A stretch of 64,000 nt of DNA, taken from contig NZ_RFLW01000001.1 in assembly GCF_003719295.1 (NCBI RefSeq), positions 744,001-808,000 on the forward strand, written 5' to 3'. A program made the translations under genes and the position numbers. Origin of the DNA: Haliea alexandrii (GTDB lineage Bacteria; Pseudomonadota; Gammaproteobacteria; Pseudomonadales; Halieaceae). The notes below the pieces were generated by a model, which saw nothing but the letters and a program-made list of their open reading frames with translations, ran no database searches and was not told the origin of the DNA. Positions 16,226-28,615 of this stretch are shown in pieces (position 1 is the first letter of the stretch; the number at the start of each line of letters is the position of its first letter).

Positions 16226-17266
16226 ATGAAGCGTATTAGTTTATTCCTGCTCCTGTTGCTGTTGTCGACCACAGCCTCGGCCCGCGACAGTTTCAAGATC
16301 TGCTGGTCGATCTATGTTGGCTGGGTACCCTGGGCCTACGGTGCCGATCAGGGCATTGTCGACAAGTGGGCCGACAAGTACGGCATCGATATCGAGGTGG
16401 TGCAGATCAACGACTACATCGAATCCATCAACCAGTACAGCATGGGTGAGTTCGATGCCTGCACCATGACCAACATGGATGCGCTGACCATCCCTGCCGC
16501 TGGTGGCGTTGACAGTACGGCGCTGATCGTTGGTGACTTCTCCAACGGCAACGACGGCATTGTGCTCAAGGGCAAGGACTCACTGGCGGATATCAAGGGC
16601 CAGACCGTCAACCTGGTGGAGTTGAGCGTGTCTCACTATCTGCTGGCGCGCGGCCTGGAAAGTGTCGGCCTGACGGAGCGTGATGTTGAGGTCGTGAATA
16701 CCTCGGATGCCGATATGGTGGCGGTGTATGCCACACCCGGTGTGACCGCAGTGGCAACCTGGAACCCGCTGCTGAGTGAAGTGGCCGCCATGCCAGACAG
16801 CCATCGCGTGTTCGATTCCTCGCAGATTCCCGGCGAAGTGATCGACCTGCTGATCATCAACACGGAAACACTGGCGGCGAACCCGGCACTGGGCAAGGCG
16901 CTTACCGGCGCCTGGTACGAAATCATGGCGCACATGAGCGGTGGCGATGAGCGTGCAACCGCCGCCAAGACCTTCCTCGCAGAGCTTTCCGGTACTGACC
17001 TGCCGGGCTTTGAGTCGCAGCTGGCCAGCACCGAAATGTTCTACACCCCCGCAGAAGCGCTGGCGCTGACCAATAGCGAGCAGGTTAAAGAAACCATGCA
17101 GACCGTTGCCGAGTTCTCACACAAGCACGGCTTGCTGGGTGAGGGCGCACCGGATGCCACCTTCATCGGTGTCGAGACCCCGGCGGGTGTGTACGGCGAC
17201 AGCAACAATATCAAGCTGCGCTTTGATCCAACCTACATGCAAATGGCTCTGGACGGCGAACTCTAG
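16226..17266 (+). CDS. Guanidine ABC transporter substrate-binding protein, NrtA/TauA-like
   Basis: A 346-residue periplasmic binding protein with a signal peptide (MKRISLFLLLLLLSTTASA, cleavage near residue 19). The mature part begins FKICWSIYVGWVPWAYGADQG, and the aromatic residues here are suited to a cationic ligand. The ATG at 16226 follows GAGAGGT. It is the first gene under the guanidine-I riboswitch and is followed by its permease and ATPase. The riboswitch and downstream guanidine enzymes point to guanidine as ligand; this is inferred from context. Confidence 0.87.
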   Translation: MKRISLFLLLLLLSTTASARDSFKICWSIYVGWVPWAYGADQGIVDKWADKYGIDIEVVQINDYIESINQYSMGEFDACTMTNMDALTIPAAGGVDSTALIVGDFSNGNDGIVLKGKDSLADIKGQTVNLVELSVSHYLLARGLESVGLTERDVEVVNTSDADMVAVYATPGVTAVATWNPLLSEVAAMPDSHRVFDSSQIPGEVIDLLIINTETLAANPALGKALTGAWYEIMAHMSGGDERATAAKTFLAELSGTDLPGFESQLASTEMFYTPAEALALTNSEQVKETMQTVAEFSHKHGLLGEGAPDATFIGVETPAGVYGDSNNIKLRFDPTYMQMALDGEL

Positions 17267-17325
17267 GCACATCGCTGTGCGCGGGGGCATGGTGCCCCCG
17301 CGACCCGCTCTCGCAAGGAAGGATC

Positions 17326-18144
17326 ATGAAGCGCCTCATCAACCAGACACCTGCGCCGATGCTGCGCGTGCTGCTGGGCCTGCTGCCCTTTGTGCTGCTG
17401 GTGCTGCTGTACATGTTCGCCTCGGAGGCGCGGCTGACAGAGAACCCCTCTGACAAGCTGCTGCCAAGCTTTACCCAGATTGGCGATGCCATTGAGCGCA
17501 TGGCTTTCGAGCCCAGCAAGCGCAGTGGAGATTACCTGTTCTGGGAGGACACCCTGAGCAGCCTCACCCGTCTTGGGATGGGCGTGCTCATTGCGTCTGC
17601 GATCGGACTCGCGCTGGGCCTGTTTACCGGGGCCTTGCCGCTGGTGTCCGCCTCTGCCAGCCCGCTGCTCACGGTCGTCTCGTTGATTCCGCCGCTGGCG
17701 ATTCTGCCGGTGCTGTTCATTGTGTTCGGTCTCGGTGAGCTGTCTAAGGTGGCCTTGATCGCCATTGGCATTACCCCGTTCATCGCGCGCGACATACAAC
17801 GGCGCACGCAGGAGATTCCCTCTGAGCAGCTGGTGAAGGCGCAAACCCTCGGCGCCAACACCAGCCAGATTATCTGTCGGGTGCTGCTGCCGCAGTTGAT
17901 GCCGCGCCTGGTGGATGCCGTGCGGCTGTCGCTGGGTGCCGGCTGGCTGTTTCTCATCGCGGCGGAAGCCATCGCGGCGACTGAGGGGCTGGGCTATCGC
18001 ATCTTTCTGGTGCGGCGCTATATGGCGATGGACGTCATCCTGCCCTACGTGGCCTGGATAACGCTGCTGGCGTTTGTGATCGACGCGCTGCTCGCAACCC
18101 TCAGCCGTCGCCTGTTTCCGTGGCACCATCACGGAGGCCAGTGA
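17326..18144 (+). CDS. Guanidine ABC transporter permease
   Basis: A 272-residue inner-membrane permease of the NrtB/SsuC/TauC family with about six membrane segments. The cytoplasmic EAA loop is seen around LVKAQTLGANTSQIICRVLLPQLMPRLVD. AAGGAAGGA precedes the ATG by a few bases. It follows the binding protein by 59 bp and its stop overlaps the ATPase start (ATGA-type), so the two are probably translationally coupled. Confidence 0.9.
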   Translation: MKRLINQTPAPMLRVLLGLLPFVLLVLLYMFASEARLTENPSDKLLPSFTQIGDAIERMAFEPSKRSGDYLFWEDTLSSLTRLGMGVLIASAIGLALGLFTGALPLVSASASPLLTVVSLIPPLAILPVLFIVFGLGELSKVALIAIGITPFIARDIQRRTQEIPSEQLVKAQTLGANTSQIICRVLLPQLMPRLVDAVRLSLGAGWLFLIAAEAIAATEGLGYRIFLVRRYMAMDVILPYVAWITLLAFVIDALLATLSRRLFPWHHHGGQ

Positions 18145-18920
18145 TGATTGAAGCGCGCAATCTGTGGAAGAAGTTCGGCGACAAGGTGGTGCTGGAACGC
18201 ATCAATCTGCAGGTGCAGGAGGGTGAGTTCGTTACCCTGGTGGGCACCTCCGGTTGCGGCAAGAGCACCTTCCTCAACATGCTGCTGGGCACCGAGCCTG
18301 TCAGCAGCGGCGAATTGCTGCTGCACGGCAAGCCGGTGCCGGGTGAGCCAGGGCCGGATCGCGGCATCGTGTTCCAGCAGTACTCGGTATTCCCGCACAT
18401 GACCGTGCTGCAAAATGTCATGGCGGCACGCGGCTTTGCCCGCCGCAGCCTCACCGGTGCACTGTTTGGCAGCGCGCGCCGCGAGGCGCGGGAAGAGGCT
18501 CTGGGGCTGCTCGAAGAAGTGGGCCTGTCCCACGCGCAGGGCCTCTATCCGGCAGAATTGTCCGGTGGCATGCGCCAGCGCCTGGCGATAGCCCAGGCGC
18601 TGCTCGGTCGCCCTGGTATTCTCCTGCTCGACGAGCCTTTCGGGGCGCTCGATCCCGGCATCCGCGCCGACATGCACGACCTGGTCTTGCGGCTCTGGCG
18701 CCAGTACCGGCTCACGGTATTCATGGTGACGCACGACCTGAAAGAAGGCTTCTACCTTGGCACCCGTTTGTGGGTGTTTGACAAGACGCGGCACGACCCG
18801 CAGGCGCCGAATGCCTACGGGGCCACCATCACCTACGACCTCCCGGTAGGCAAGATTGACCGGGATACCCTTTCCGATATCGATCGCGACCTGGCGCGCG
18901 CAGTCACAGAGACGGCCTGA
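18144..18920 (+). CDS. Guanidine ABC transporter ATPase
   Basis: A 258-residue ABC ATPase with Walker A GTSGCGKST, Q-loop FQQYSVFPH, signature LSGGMRQRLAIAQALL and Walker [13 protein letters not shown]. The ATG at 18144 overlaps the permease stop by one base and has GGAGG upstream. It supplies energy for the importer. A longer C-terminal part (WVFDKTRHDPQAPNAYGATITYD) follows the catalytic core, as in many NrtD-like ATPases from urea/guanidine operons. Confidence 0.92.
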   Translation: MIEARNLWKKFGDKVVLERINLQVQEGEFVTLVGTSGCGKSTFLNMLLGTEPVSSGELLLHGKPVPGEPGPDRGIVFQQYSVFPHMTVLQNVMAARGFARRSLTGALFGSARREAREEALGLLEEVGLSHAQGLYPAELSGGMRQRLAIAQALLGRPGILLLDEPFGALDPGIRADMHDLVLRLWRQYRLTVFMVTHDLKEGFYLGTRLWVFDKTRHDPQAPNAYGATITYDLPVGKIDRDTLSDIDRDLARAVTETA

Positions 18921-18921
18921 C

Positions 18922-19641
18922 ATGATGAACGCATGGGATTACGAAACCGAAATCGCCCCCGGGGGCCATTGGTCACTGCGCCTGCGCAGAGGCACCGAAA
19001 TGCGGCTTACCGACCTGGCGGGCAACGCCAACCTCGGCATGCTTTTTTACAACCCGGAGAACCTGCTGGAACGGTATAACGCCCCCGACACGCTGAAATG
19101 CCAGCACACCTTCAAGCTGACCCGGGGTCACTGCCTGTATTCGGATATGGGCCGTATATTCGCCTCTGTCATCGAAGATTCGGCTGGCTGGCATGAAACG
19201 GTCTGCGGCAATTCACACGCCGAGCATGTGGCGGCGCGGTGGGGTGGACGCGACTATCAGGCAGACCGCAATGACTGGCACCAGAACGGTCACGATGCCT
19301 TCCTCGTTGAACTGGCCAAATACGGGCTTGGCGCAGCGGACATGGCGGCGAACATCAACTGGTTCAGCCGGGTGGCCACCGATGCCAGTGGCAACCTGCG
19401 CTTGCTGCAGGACCACAGCCCTGCCGGCAGCCACGTGAAGCTGCGTTTTGAAATGGACACACTGGTGTTGCTGCATGCCTGCCCACACCCCCTGAGTCAG
19501 GCGTTGGCTTACCCGCGCAGCCCTGTGCGCATTGCCCTGGGCAAGGCGGACCCGGTAGCGGAAGACGACGCTTGCCTGAACCACTGCGAAGAGAACCGTC
19601 GGGGCTTTCGCAACAATATGCTGTATCACCTGGGACGTTGA
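18922..19641 (+). CDS. Carboxyguanidine deiminase subunit (DUF1989, first 'urea carboxylase-associated' protein)
   Basis: A 239-residue DUF1989 protein, of the type long called urea amidolyase-associated protein 1. With its partner, the next gene, such proteins were shown in other bacteria to form carboxyguanidine deiminase (CgdAB), which converts carboxyguanidine to allophanate and ammonia. Typical elements are [21 protein letters not shown], the cysteine-bearing [19 protein letters not shown] and [14 protein letters not shown]. The start could be 18922 or the next ATG at 18925. It is one base from the ATPase stop. Which Cgd letter applies is left open. Confidence 0.85.
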   Translation: MMNAWDYETEIAPGGHWSLRLRRGTEMRLTDLAGNANLGMLFYNPENLLERYNAPDTLKCQHTFKLTRGHCLYSDMGRIFASVIEDSAGWHETVCGNSHAEHVAARWGGRDYQADRNDWHQNGHDAFLVELAKYGLGAADMAANINWFSRVATDASGNLRLLQDHSPAGSHVKLRFEMDTLVLLHACPHPLSQALAYPRSPVRIALGKADPVAEDDACLNHCEENRRGFRNNMLYHLGR

Positions 19642-19651
19642 GGAGCCCGTC

Positions 19652-20293
19652 ATGTTGACTGAAAGTGCACGTCTTCCCGAAGAAGCAAGCGATCGCACCA
19701 CCGTGCCGGCGGGTGATTATTACCTGGGGCGCCTGAACGCCGGTCAGACTCTGCGCATCCTGGATAGCGAAGGCAACCAGGCGGCCGATACGCTGTTTTA
19801 CAGCGCCGACGACAGCAGTGAGCGCTACAGCGCCGCCGACACCATTCGGGAGCAGGGCAATGTCTACCTGACCGCGGGGTCGGTACTGCGTTCCACCCGC
19901 AATACCCCCATGCTGGAAATTGTTGCCGACACCTGCGGCCGCCACGACACGCTGGGGGGGGCTTGCGCCAGCGAGAGCAACACGGTGCGCTACGACCTGG
20001 AAAAACGCTGCATGCACTCCTGTCGCGATAGCTGGATGCTGGCCATTGCCGAACACCCGGAATACGGCATTGGCAAGCGCGACATTGGCCACAATATCAA
20101 TTTCTTCATGAACGTGCCGGTGACGGAAGCGGGCGGGCTCACCTTCGAGGACGGTATTTCCGCGCCGGGTAAATATGTGGAAATGACCGCATTGATGGAC
20201 GTGGTGGTGCTCATATCCAACTGCCCGCAGCTGAATAACCCCTGCAACGGTTTCAATCCGACACCCGTTGAGGTGTTGGTCTGGGATCACTGA
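19652..20293 (+). CDS. Carboxyguanidine deiminase subunit (DUF1989, second 'urea carboxylase-associated' protein)
   Basis: A 213-residue DUF1989 protein, partner of the preceding gene. Shared elements are [46 protein letters not shown] and [19 protein letters not shown]. Several Cys and His residues suit a metal-bound deiminase site. GAGGAG overlaps the upstream stop codon and supports the ATG at 19652. The heterodimer would act between the carboxylase and allophanate hydrolase in guanidine breakdown. Confidence 0.87.
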   Translation: MLTESARLPEEASDRTTVPAGDYYLGRLNAGQTLRILDSEGNQAADTLFYSADDSSERYSAADTIREQGNVYLTAGSVLRSTRNTPMLEIVADTCGRHDTLGGACASESNTVRYDLEKRCMHSCRDSWMLAIAEHPEYGIGKRDIGHNINFFMNVPVTEAGGLTFEDGISAPGKYVEMTALMDVVVLISNCPQLNNPCNGFNPTPVEVLVWDH

Positions 20294-20362
20294 ATTCGAT
20301 AACCCCTGTGGTGGACGACCACAACAGGTAGCGACAAGACGGGACGACCCGCGCCAGGTTTG

Positions 20363-23300
20363 ATGATGTTCGACACAGTACTTGTAGCCAACCGCGGAGC
20401 TATCGCCACCCGCATCCTGCGCACGCTGCGCCGACTGGAGATCCGCTCTGTCGCGGTGTATGCGGCGTGCGATGCCGAAAGCCTGCACGTGCGTCAGGCG
20501 GACCAGGCCTTCTGTCTGGGTGAGGGCGGCGCCGCAGACACCTACCTCAACATGGACCGCATTCTGGAAGTGGCGCGCGAATGCGGCGCCCAGGCAATTC
20601 ATCCCGGCTACGGCTTCCTCAGTGAGAACGCCACCTTCGTCGCGCGTTGCGAGGCAGAGGGCATCGCGTTTATCGGTCCGACGGCGGAGCAGATGCAGGC
20701 CTTTGGCCTCAAGCACCGGGCGCGGGCGCTGGCGGAGGAGGCGGGCGTGCCGTTGCTGCCGGGCTCCGGATTGCTCGACAACCTCGCCGCGGCCGAGCAG
20801 GAGGCGGCGCGCATTGGCTACCCGGTGATGCTGAAAAGCACGGCTGGCGGCGGCGGCATCGGCATGCAGCTCTGCCACGATGCGCAGGAACTGGTGGGTG
20901 CCTTTGATTCCGTGCGTCGCCTGGGTGCCAACAACTTCGCCGATGACAGTGTGTTCCTGGAAAAATTCATCGCCTCGGCCCGTCACATCGAGGTACAGAT
21001 CGTGGGTGATGGCCAGGGTAAGGCGCTGGCGCTGGGGGAACGCGATTGCTCCAGTCAGCGCCGCAACCAGAAAGTGGTAGAGGAGTGTCCGGCCCCCAAC
21101 CTGGACGACGCCACACGCACCGCCCTGCACAGTACCGCCGAGCGCCTGCTTTCCAGTGTGGCCTACCGCAACGCGGGCACCGTTGAATTCATCTTTGACG
21201 CCGAAACTGCGGCATTTTATTTTCTCGAAGTGAATACGCGCCTGCAGGTCGAGCACGGCGTCACGGAGGAAGTGTTCGGGGTCGACCTGGTCGAGTGGAT
21301 GTTGCGCATTGCGGCCGGAACACCGCCAGAGCTGGACGCCGAGCGGGCGCTGCTGGCGCCGTCCGGACACGCGATTCAGGTGCGCGTCTACGCCGAGGAC
21401 CCCTGGCTGGACTTTCAGCCCTGTGCCGGGTTGCTCAGCCACGTGCAGTTTCCCGCCGGCGATGGCGTACGTATAGACCACTGGATTGAATCCGGCATTG
21501 AGGTTCCGCCCTTTTTCGACCCCATGCTGGCCAAGGTCATCGTGCATGCCGATGATCGCGCCGCGGCGCTGCAGAAGCTGCAGCACACGCTGGACGCCAT
21601 TGAGCTGTATGGCAGTGAGACCAATTTGGACTACCTGCGTGCCCTGAGCCGCGATGCAACGCTGGCGCGGGGTGAGGTGACCACGCGTTACCTGAATCGT
21701 TTCAGCCACACCCCCGCCCGCGTGGACGTGCTGCAGGGTGGCACCCAAACTACCCTGCAGGACTACCCGGGCCGCCAGGGGCACTGGGATGTGGGTGTGC
21801 CACCCTCCGGCCCCTTCGACAGCTACTCGTTCCGCCTTGCCAATCGCCTGTTGCAGAATGCGGCGGACGCGAGTGCCCTGGAAATCACCCTGCAGGGACC
21901 ACAGCTGCGTTTTGCCGTGGCGACACAGATAGTGATTGCCGGCGCCGAGATCGAGGCCACGCTCGATGAGCAATCGGTGCCCCAGTGGCAGGTGGTTACC
22001 GTGGGCGCGGGCCAGACGCTGCACCTGGGTCGCGTGCGCGATTCCGGTGCGCGTGCCTATCTTGCCGTGCGCGGGGGGTTTCAGTGTCCAGAGTACCTCG
22101 GTTCACGCTCCACATTTACGCTGGGCCAGTTTGGTGGCCACAACGGGCGGGCCCTGCGCGCCGGGGATGTGCTGCAGCTGACTGCGGGCCCGGTTGCTGC
22201 GCCGGCGCAGGAGTTGCCCGCCGCGCTGCGTCCCGACATCAACCGGCAGTGGCAGGTGAGGGTGATCTATGGGCCCCACGGCGCCCCCGATTTCTTCACC
22301 GATGCGGATATCGCCACGTTTTTTGCCACTGATTGGGAAGTGCACTACAACTCCAGTCGAACCGGCGTGCGCCTGATCGGGCCTAAGCCCCAGTGGGCAC
22401 GCGCTGACGGCGGTGAAGCGGGCCTGCATCCCTCGAATATCCACGACAACGGTTACGCTTTCGGCACCGTGGATTTCACCGGTGACATGCCGGTTATCCT
22501 CGGCCCGGATGGCCCTTCACTGGGCGGCTTCGTATGCCCCGCAACCGTCATCACCGCGGATTTGTGGAAGCTGGGGCAACTGCGTGCCGGCGACAGCCTG
22601 CGTTTCGTCGCCGTCTCCGTGGCACAGGCCGTGGCACTGGAAGCCGCCCAGAGCGAGGCGATAGACGCCCTGGCTGCGGTGCCTTGCGAGTGGCAACCGG
22701 CTGCGCCGGAGTCGCCGGTTCTGGCGCGTTTTCCTGCCGAGGTGTTCGGTGACGAAATTGTCTGTCGCGCGGCGGGGGATCACTTCCTGCTGGTGGAATA
22801 CGGTGAACAGGCCCTCGATATTCGCCTGCGCTTCCGCGCCCATGCGCTGATGCAGTGGCTGCAGGCCTATGCGCTTCCCGGGTTGCGCGAGTTGATCCCG
22901 GGCATCCGCTCGCTGCAGATCCATTTCGACAGCCAGGTCCTCAGCCACGCAGCGCTGCTGTCGCATCTGGAGCGGGGAGAGCGGGACCTGTCCACACAGC
23001 TCGCGCAGCTGAGCGTGCCTTCGCGCATCGTGCACCTGCCGCTCTCCTGGGATGATGAGGCCTGCCGGCTCGCTATTGAGAAGTACACGCAGTCCGTGCG
23101 CAAGGATGCGCCCTGGTGCCCGAGCAACCTGGAATTCATTCGCCGCATCAACGGCCTGGAGGATATCGAGGCCGTGAAGCGCATTGTTTTCGATGCCTCT
23201 TATCTGGTCATGGGCCTGGGCGATGTTTACCTCGGCGCACCGGTGGCCACGCCGGTAGACCCCCGACACCGTCTGGTGACCACCAAGTACAACCCGGCAC

Positions 23301-23973
23301 GTACCTGGACGGCGGAAAACTCCGTGGGCATTGGCGGCTCCTACCTCTGTGTGTACGGCATGGAGGGGCCGGGCGGCTACCAGTTTGTCGGCCGCACCCT
23401 GCAGATGTGGAATCGTTACCGGCGCACCGCGGAGTTCGAGCAGCCCTGGCTATTGCGCTTCTTCGACCAGATCCGCTTCTACGAGGTGAGTCACGCTGAG
23501 CTTGAGCAAATCCGCCGCGATTTTCCGCAGGGGCGCTATCCGCTGAAGATAGAAGAGACACAGTTTTCGTTGGCGGATTACGAGGACTTTGTCGCCAGTA
23601 ATGCGGGCGCCATCGACAGCTTCCGCGACCACCGTCAGCAGGCTTTTGCCGCCGAACTGGCCCAATGGCATGCCAACGGTCAGTTCAATTTTGCTGAAGA
23701 AGATGTGCCGGAAGCGGTGACCGAGCAGAGCTGGCCCGACACGGCAACGGTGGTAGACAGCCCGGTTTCCGGCAGCGTCTGGCAGCTGAACGTGCAGGTA
23801 GGCGACAGTGTGCGCCGCGGTGAGCCGCTGGTGGTGCTGGAGTCGATGAAGATGGAGATAGCGGTCTTTGCGCCCTGTGATGCTGTTGTCAGCCAGGTTT
23901 TGCTGTCACCCGGTAGTCGGGTCGCTGCAGGGCAGGCCCTGGTGGTCCTTGAAGACAGTGAAGGAGCTTCGCT

Positions 23974-23977
<4 letters not shown>
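20363..23977 (+). CDS. Biotin-dependent guanidine carboxylase (urea-carboxylase family)
   Basis: A 1204-residue multidomain biotin carboxylase. Residues 1-450 form the biotin carboxylase (FDTVLVANRGAIA; glycine-rich STAGGGGIGMQL). Residues about 455-980 are KipA/KipI-like (AHS2/AHS1) carboxyltransferase domains, followed by a family-specific region with YNPARTWTAENSVGIGGSY. The C-terminal biotinyl domain has ESMKMEI with the modified Lys at about 1163. The family holds both urea and guanidine carboxylases. The riboswitch and deiminase genes favour guanidine, which is carboxylated with ATP and bicarbonate. ATG 20363 or 20366 is the start. The last four bases overlap the hydrolase gene (ATGA). 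Confidence 0.9.
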
Positions 23978-26210
<2,233 letters not shown>

Positions 26211-26220
26211 AATGCCAGTC

Positions 26221-26248
26221 GGGGGCGCCTAGCCGGGGGCGCCTAGCC
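26221..26248. repeat. Tandem duplication of a 14-base unit
   Basis: The unit GGGGGCGCCTAGCC occurs twice in direct succession (26221-26234 and 26235-26248), between the second glnK and the yigB-like gene. The stop codon of the latter (CTA on the plus strand at 26243-26245) lies in the second copy; the same stop codon is duplicated in the first. It marks the right edge of the nitrogen block and may reflect slippage or a junction scar. Confidence 0.8.
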
Positions 26249-26953
26249 GGCCGTACCCAGTCCCGCGATGGCGGCAGGCAGGTCGCGCAGTGCGGTCACC
26301 TCGGCATCCGCCCGGTAGTCCGCAGGTTCCCAAGGCGCGCTGGCAAGATTCACCCAGACGGTGCGCAGGCCAACCTGCTGCGCGCCGAGAATATCGTGCT
26401 CCGGATTGTCGCCCACGTGCACAATTTCGCCGGCCGCCGCACCGGTGCGCGCCAGCGCCGCGTGGAACATGTCGGCCGCCGGCTTGCTCGCCCCCACATC
26501 CTCGGCGAGAAAAGCGAAATCGAAATACTCCGCTGCATCGGTTTTGTAGATGTCTGCATTGCCGTTGGTCAGCGCCCCCAACCGGTAGTCACGGGCCAGT
26601 CGCTGCAGTACCTCCAGGGCCTCTGCGTACAACTCCACCTTGTGGCGCTCCTGCAAAAAAGCGGCGAAGGCCTCGCGCGCCCCGGCCTCGCTGTCGGCCT
26701 CGCTGTAGCCCGCTGCGCGCTGCAGCTCGAACAACATGCGCACACGCATCTGACTGACGTGATGAGCCAGCTCCGGGTGCTGTTTCCACACCCGCTTCTT
26801 GAATTCCCACAGGCTGTCGTGGTCGTGCTGTTCGATGCTCCCCGGGCGGTGTTGCAGCAGCCACTCACGCTGCGTCTGTTCGGCACGCAGCAGTGCGGGC
26901 TCTACATCCCACAGGGTGTTGTCGAGGTCGAAGGTAATTACGCGTATGGCCAT
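26243..26953 (-). CDS. yigB: HAD-family phosphatase, YigB type
   Basis: A 236-residue HAD subfamily IA hydrolase. Motif I is DLDNTLW with Asp9 and Asp11; LTNGNAD carries the motif II threonine; HVGDNPEHDILGAQQVG is motif IV. YigB in E. coli dephosphorylates a riboflavin-pathway intermediate (5-amino-6-ribitylamino-uracil phosphate). The gene order xerC-yigB is the same as in E. coli, which supports the name. It starts four bases after the xerC stop. Confidence 0.85.
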   Translation of the reverse strand: MAIRVITFDLDNTLWDVEPALLRAEQTQREWLLQHRPGSIEQHDHDSLWEFKKRVWKQHPELAHHVSQMRVRMLFELQRAAGYSEADSEAGAREAFAAFLQERHKVELYAEALEVLQRLARDYRLGALTNGNADIYKTDAAEYFDFAFLAEDVGASKPAADMFHAALARTGAAAGEIVHVGDNPEHDILGAQQVGLRTVWVNLASAPWEPADYRADAEVTALRDLPAAIAGLGTAG

Positions 26954-26957
26954 CGGC

Positions 26958-27872
26958 TCAGTCTCCGCCGGGCTTGCGCCGGCGCGCACGCGGGTGCGCT
27001 GCATCGTAGACCTTGGCCAGGTGCTGGAAGTCCAGATGCGTGTAGATCTGGGTGGTGGCGATATTGGCATGCCCCAACAACTCCTGCACGGCACGCAGGT
27101 CACCACTGGACTCCAGCATGTGGCTGGCGAAGGAGTGGCGCAGCATGTGCGGATGCACATCCTGATACATGCCCGCGCGCCGGCCCTGCAGCCGCAAGCG
27201 ATCCTGAATATTGCGCACGCTGATACGCGAGCCTCGCTGGCTCAGGAACAGGGCCGGGTCGGTACTCTGCGGGCGCACCTGCAACCAGCGTTCTACCGCG
27301 GCGAGCGCTACCGCGCCGACGGGCACTGTGCGTGTCTTGCGCCCCTTGCCGGTGACAGTCAGCAATTGTTCGTGGCGATCAATGTCGCCAACGTTGACGG
27401 CGGCCAGCTCAGCCAGGCGCAGGCCGGAAGAATAGAAGAGTTCGGCAATAGCGCTGTCGCGGCGCGCGGTGAGGTCATCGTCACTGAATTGCAGATAGCG
27501 GTTGACCTGATCGGTATCCAGTGTCCGCGGCAGGCGGCGCGGTTGCCGGGGTGCCTGCACGGCGGCGGCCGGGTTGCGGCTGTGCCCTTGTTCCCGGCCC
27601 AGATAGGTAAAAAAGGAGCGTACCGCGGAGAGCGCGCGCTGGATACTGCTGCCGGCAAGGCCCTGGCGGCGCAGCTGGCTCACCCAGGCGCGAATATCGG
27701 CCTCGTGCAATTCGGCAGGGTCGGTGCGCCTGCGCTCGTCACAGCAGGCGATCAGGCTCGCCAGATCGCGCTGATAGTTGCTTACGGTGTGTGGTGACAG
27801 CTGGCGCACATCGCGCAGGTAGCGAATAAACGCCTCACTGGCCGTTTGCAGCGCCGTTGTCTCCGCTGTCAT
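26958..27872 (-). CDS. xerC: Tyrosine recombinase XerC
   Basis: A 304-residue tyrosine recombinase. The N-terminal SAM-like domain binds DNA (SPHTVSNYQRDL). The catalytic residues are in SGLRLAEL (Arg), TGKGRKTRTVP (Lys), HMLRHSFASHM (His and Arg), LGHANI (His) and TQIYTHLD (Tyr). With XerD it resolves chromosome dimers at dif, as its housekeeping context suggests; it is not an element-borne integrase. Its start overlaps the DUF484 gene by four bases. Confidence 0.95.
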   Translation of the reverse strand: MTAETTALQTASEAFIRYLRDVRQLSPHTVSNYQRDLASLIACCDERRRTDPAELHEADIRAWVSQLRRQGLAGSSIQRALSAVRSFFTYLGREQGHSRNPAAAVQAPRQPRRLPRTLDTDQVNRYLQFSDDDLTARRDSAIAELFYSSGLRLAELAAVNVGDIDRHEQLLTVTGKGRKTRTVPVGAVALAAVERWLQVRPQSTDPALFLSQRGSRISVRNIQDRLRLQGRRAGMYQDVHPHMLRHSFASHMLESSGDLRAVQELLGHANIATTQIYTHLDFQHLAKVYDAAHPRARRRKPGGD

Positions 27873-28576
27873 GCCCGCGCCGGCGCTTCCAGGCGGGGCA
27901 GAAGCCGCACCAGGACCTCGGCAATGTGTTGCAGGAACAGGGTGCCCATGGCGCTGGTGTAGTGGTGGGCATCCGAGCTGCCCACGGCAATGACCCCGAT
28001 CTCTTCCTCGCCGAGTAGCGGCATCACGGCTGCGGAACCCACGCTGCCAGCCCCCTCGAAGAGGAAGTCGAGTTCTTCCCGGCGCAGGGGGCCGCAGACT
28101 GCCTTGCGGCCGCGGAGTAGCGCGCCGACGGCGGCCTGGGCGGTTTCCGCAGGCACCACGCGCACACCATCAGACGCGCTGGCCGGGTCGCCGAAGAGGA
28201 TGATGCTTGTATGCTCAACATCAAAGTCGTCCTGCATGGCACGGCGATAAGCCGCGCAGAGCGCAGGCACGGACTCGGCCTCCAGCAGCGCCAGCACCAG
28301 GTGCCGGGTCTGCTCGTACAGCTTGTCGTTACTGCGCGCATTGGCGGTGAGCGCATTGAGTCGCTGGCGCATCTCGGTGTTGCGCTCGCGCAGTACGCTG
28401 ACCTGTTTTTCCACCAGAGATACCGCGCTGCCCGAGGCGTGGTTCACGTGCAGGAAGTCCAGCATGTCCGGGTGGCGCTGCAAAAAGTCGCTGTGATTCT
28501 TCAGGTATTCGCGAACGCTGTCGTCGGTCAGTGCGTTGCTGTCGGCAGTGATGGCCGGTTCCTTCCTGGCTGACAT
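27869..28576 (-). CDS. DUF484 family protein (YigA-like)
   Basis: A 235-residue DUF484 protein. It begins with a conserved N-terminus (SVREYLKNHSDFLQRHPDMLDFLHVNHASGSAVSLVEKQV), a short coiled coil near 65-80, and a GAF-like domain over the rest. It is always near dapF and xerC in gammaproteobacteria, but its function is unknown. The ATGA overlap with xerC suggests coupled translation. Confidence 0.88.
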   Translation of the reverse strand: MSARKEPAITADSNALTDDSVREYLKNHSDFLQRHPDMLDFLHVNHASGSAVSLVEKQVSVLRERNTEMRQRLNALTANARSNDKLYEQTRHLVLALLEAESVPALCAAYRRAMQDDFDVEHTSIILFGDPASASDGVRVVPAETAQAAVGALLRGRKAVCGPLRREELDFLFEGAGSVGSAAVMPLLGEEEIGVIAVGSSDAHHYTSAMGTLFLQHIAEVLVRLLPRLEAPARA

Positions 28577-28615
28577 GGTCTGGTCTCCGTTATCCCCGGC
28601 GCGCCTGTGCCGCCG

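Noticed and set aside
15682-16296. A 204-residue open frame on the minus strand across the divergent promoter region
   Set aside because: It runs through the riboswitch, both sigma-54 promoters and the half-site array, has no recognisable domain and no ribosome binding site. Short plus-strand frames in the same region are rejected for the same reason.
19364-22024. An 886-residue open frame on the minus strand
   Set aside because: It is antisense to the carboxyguanidine deiminase and carboxylase genes, which have clear homology. Long antisense frames are common in high-GC coding DNA.
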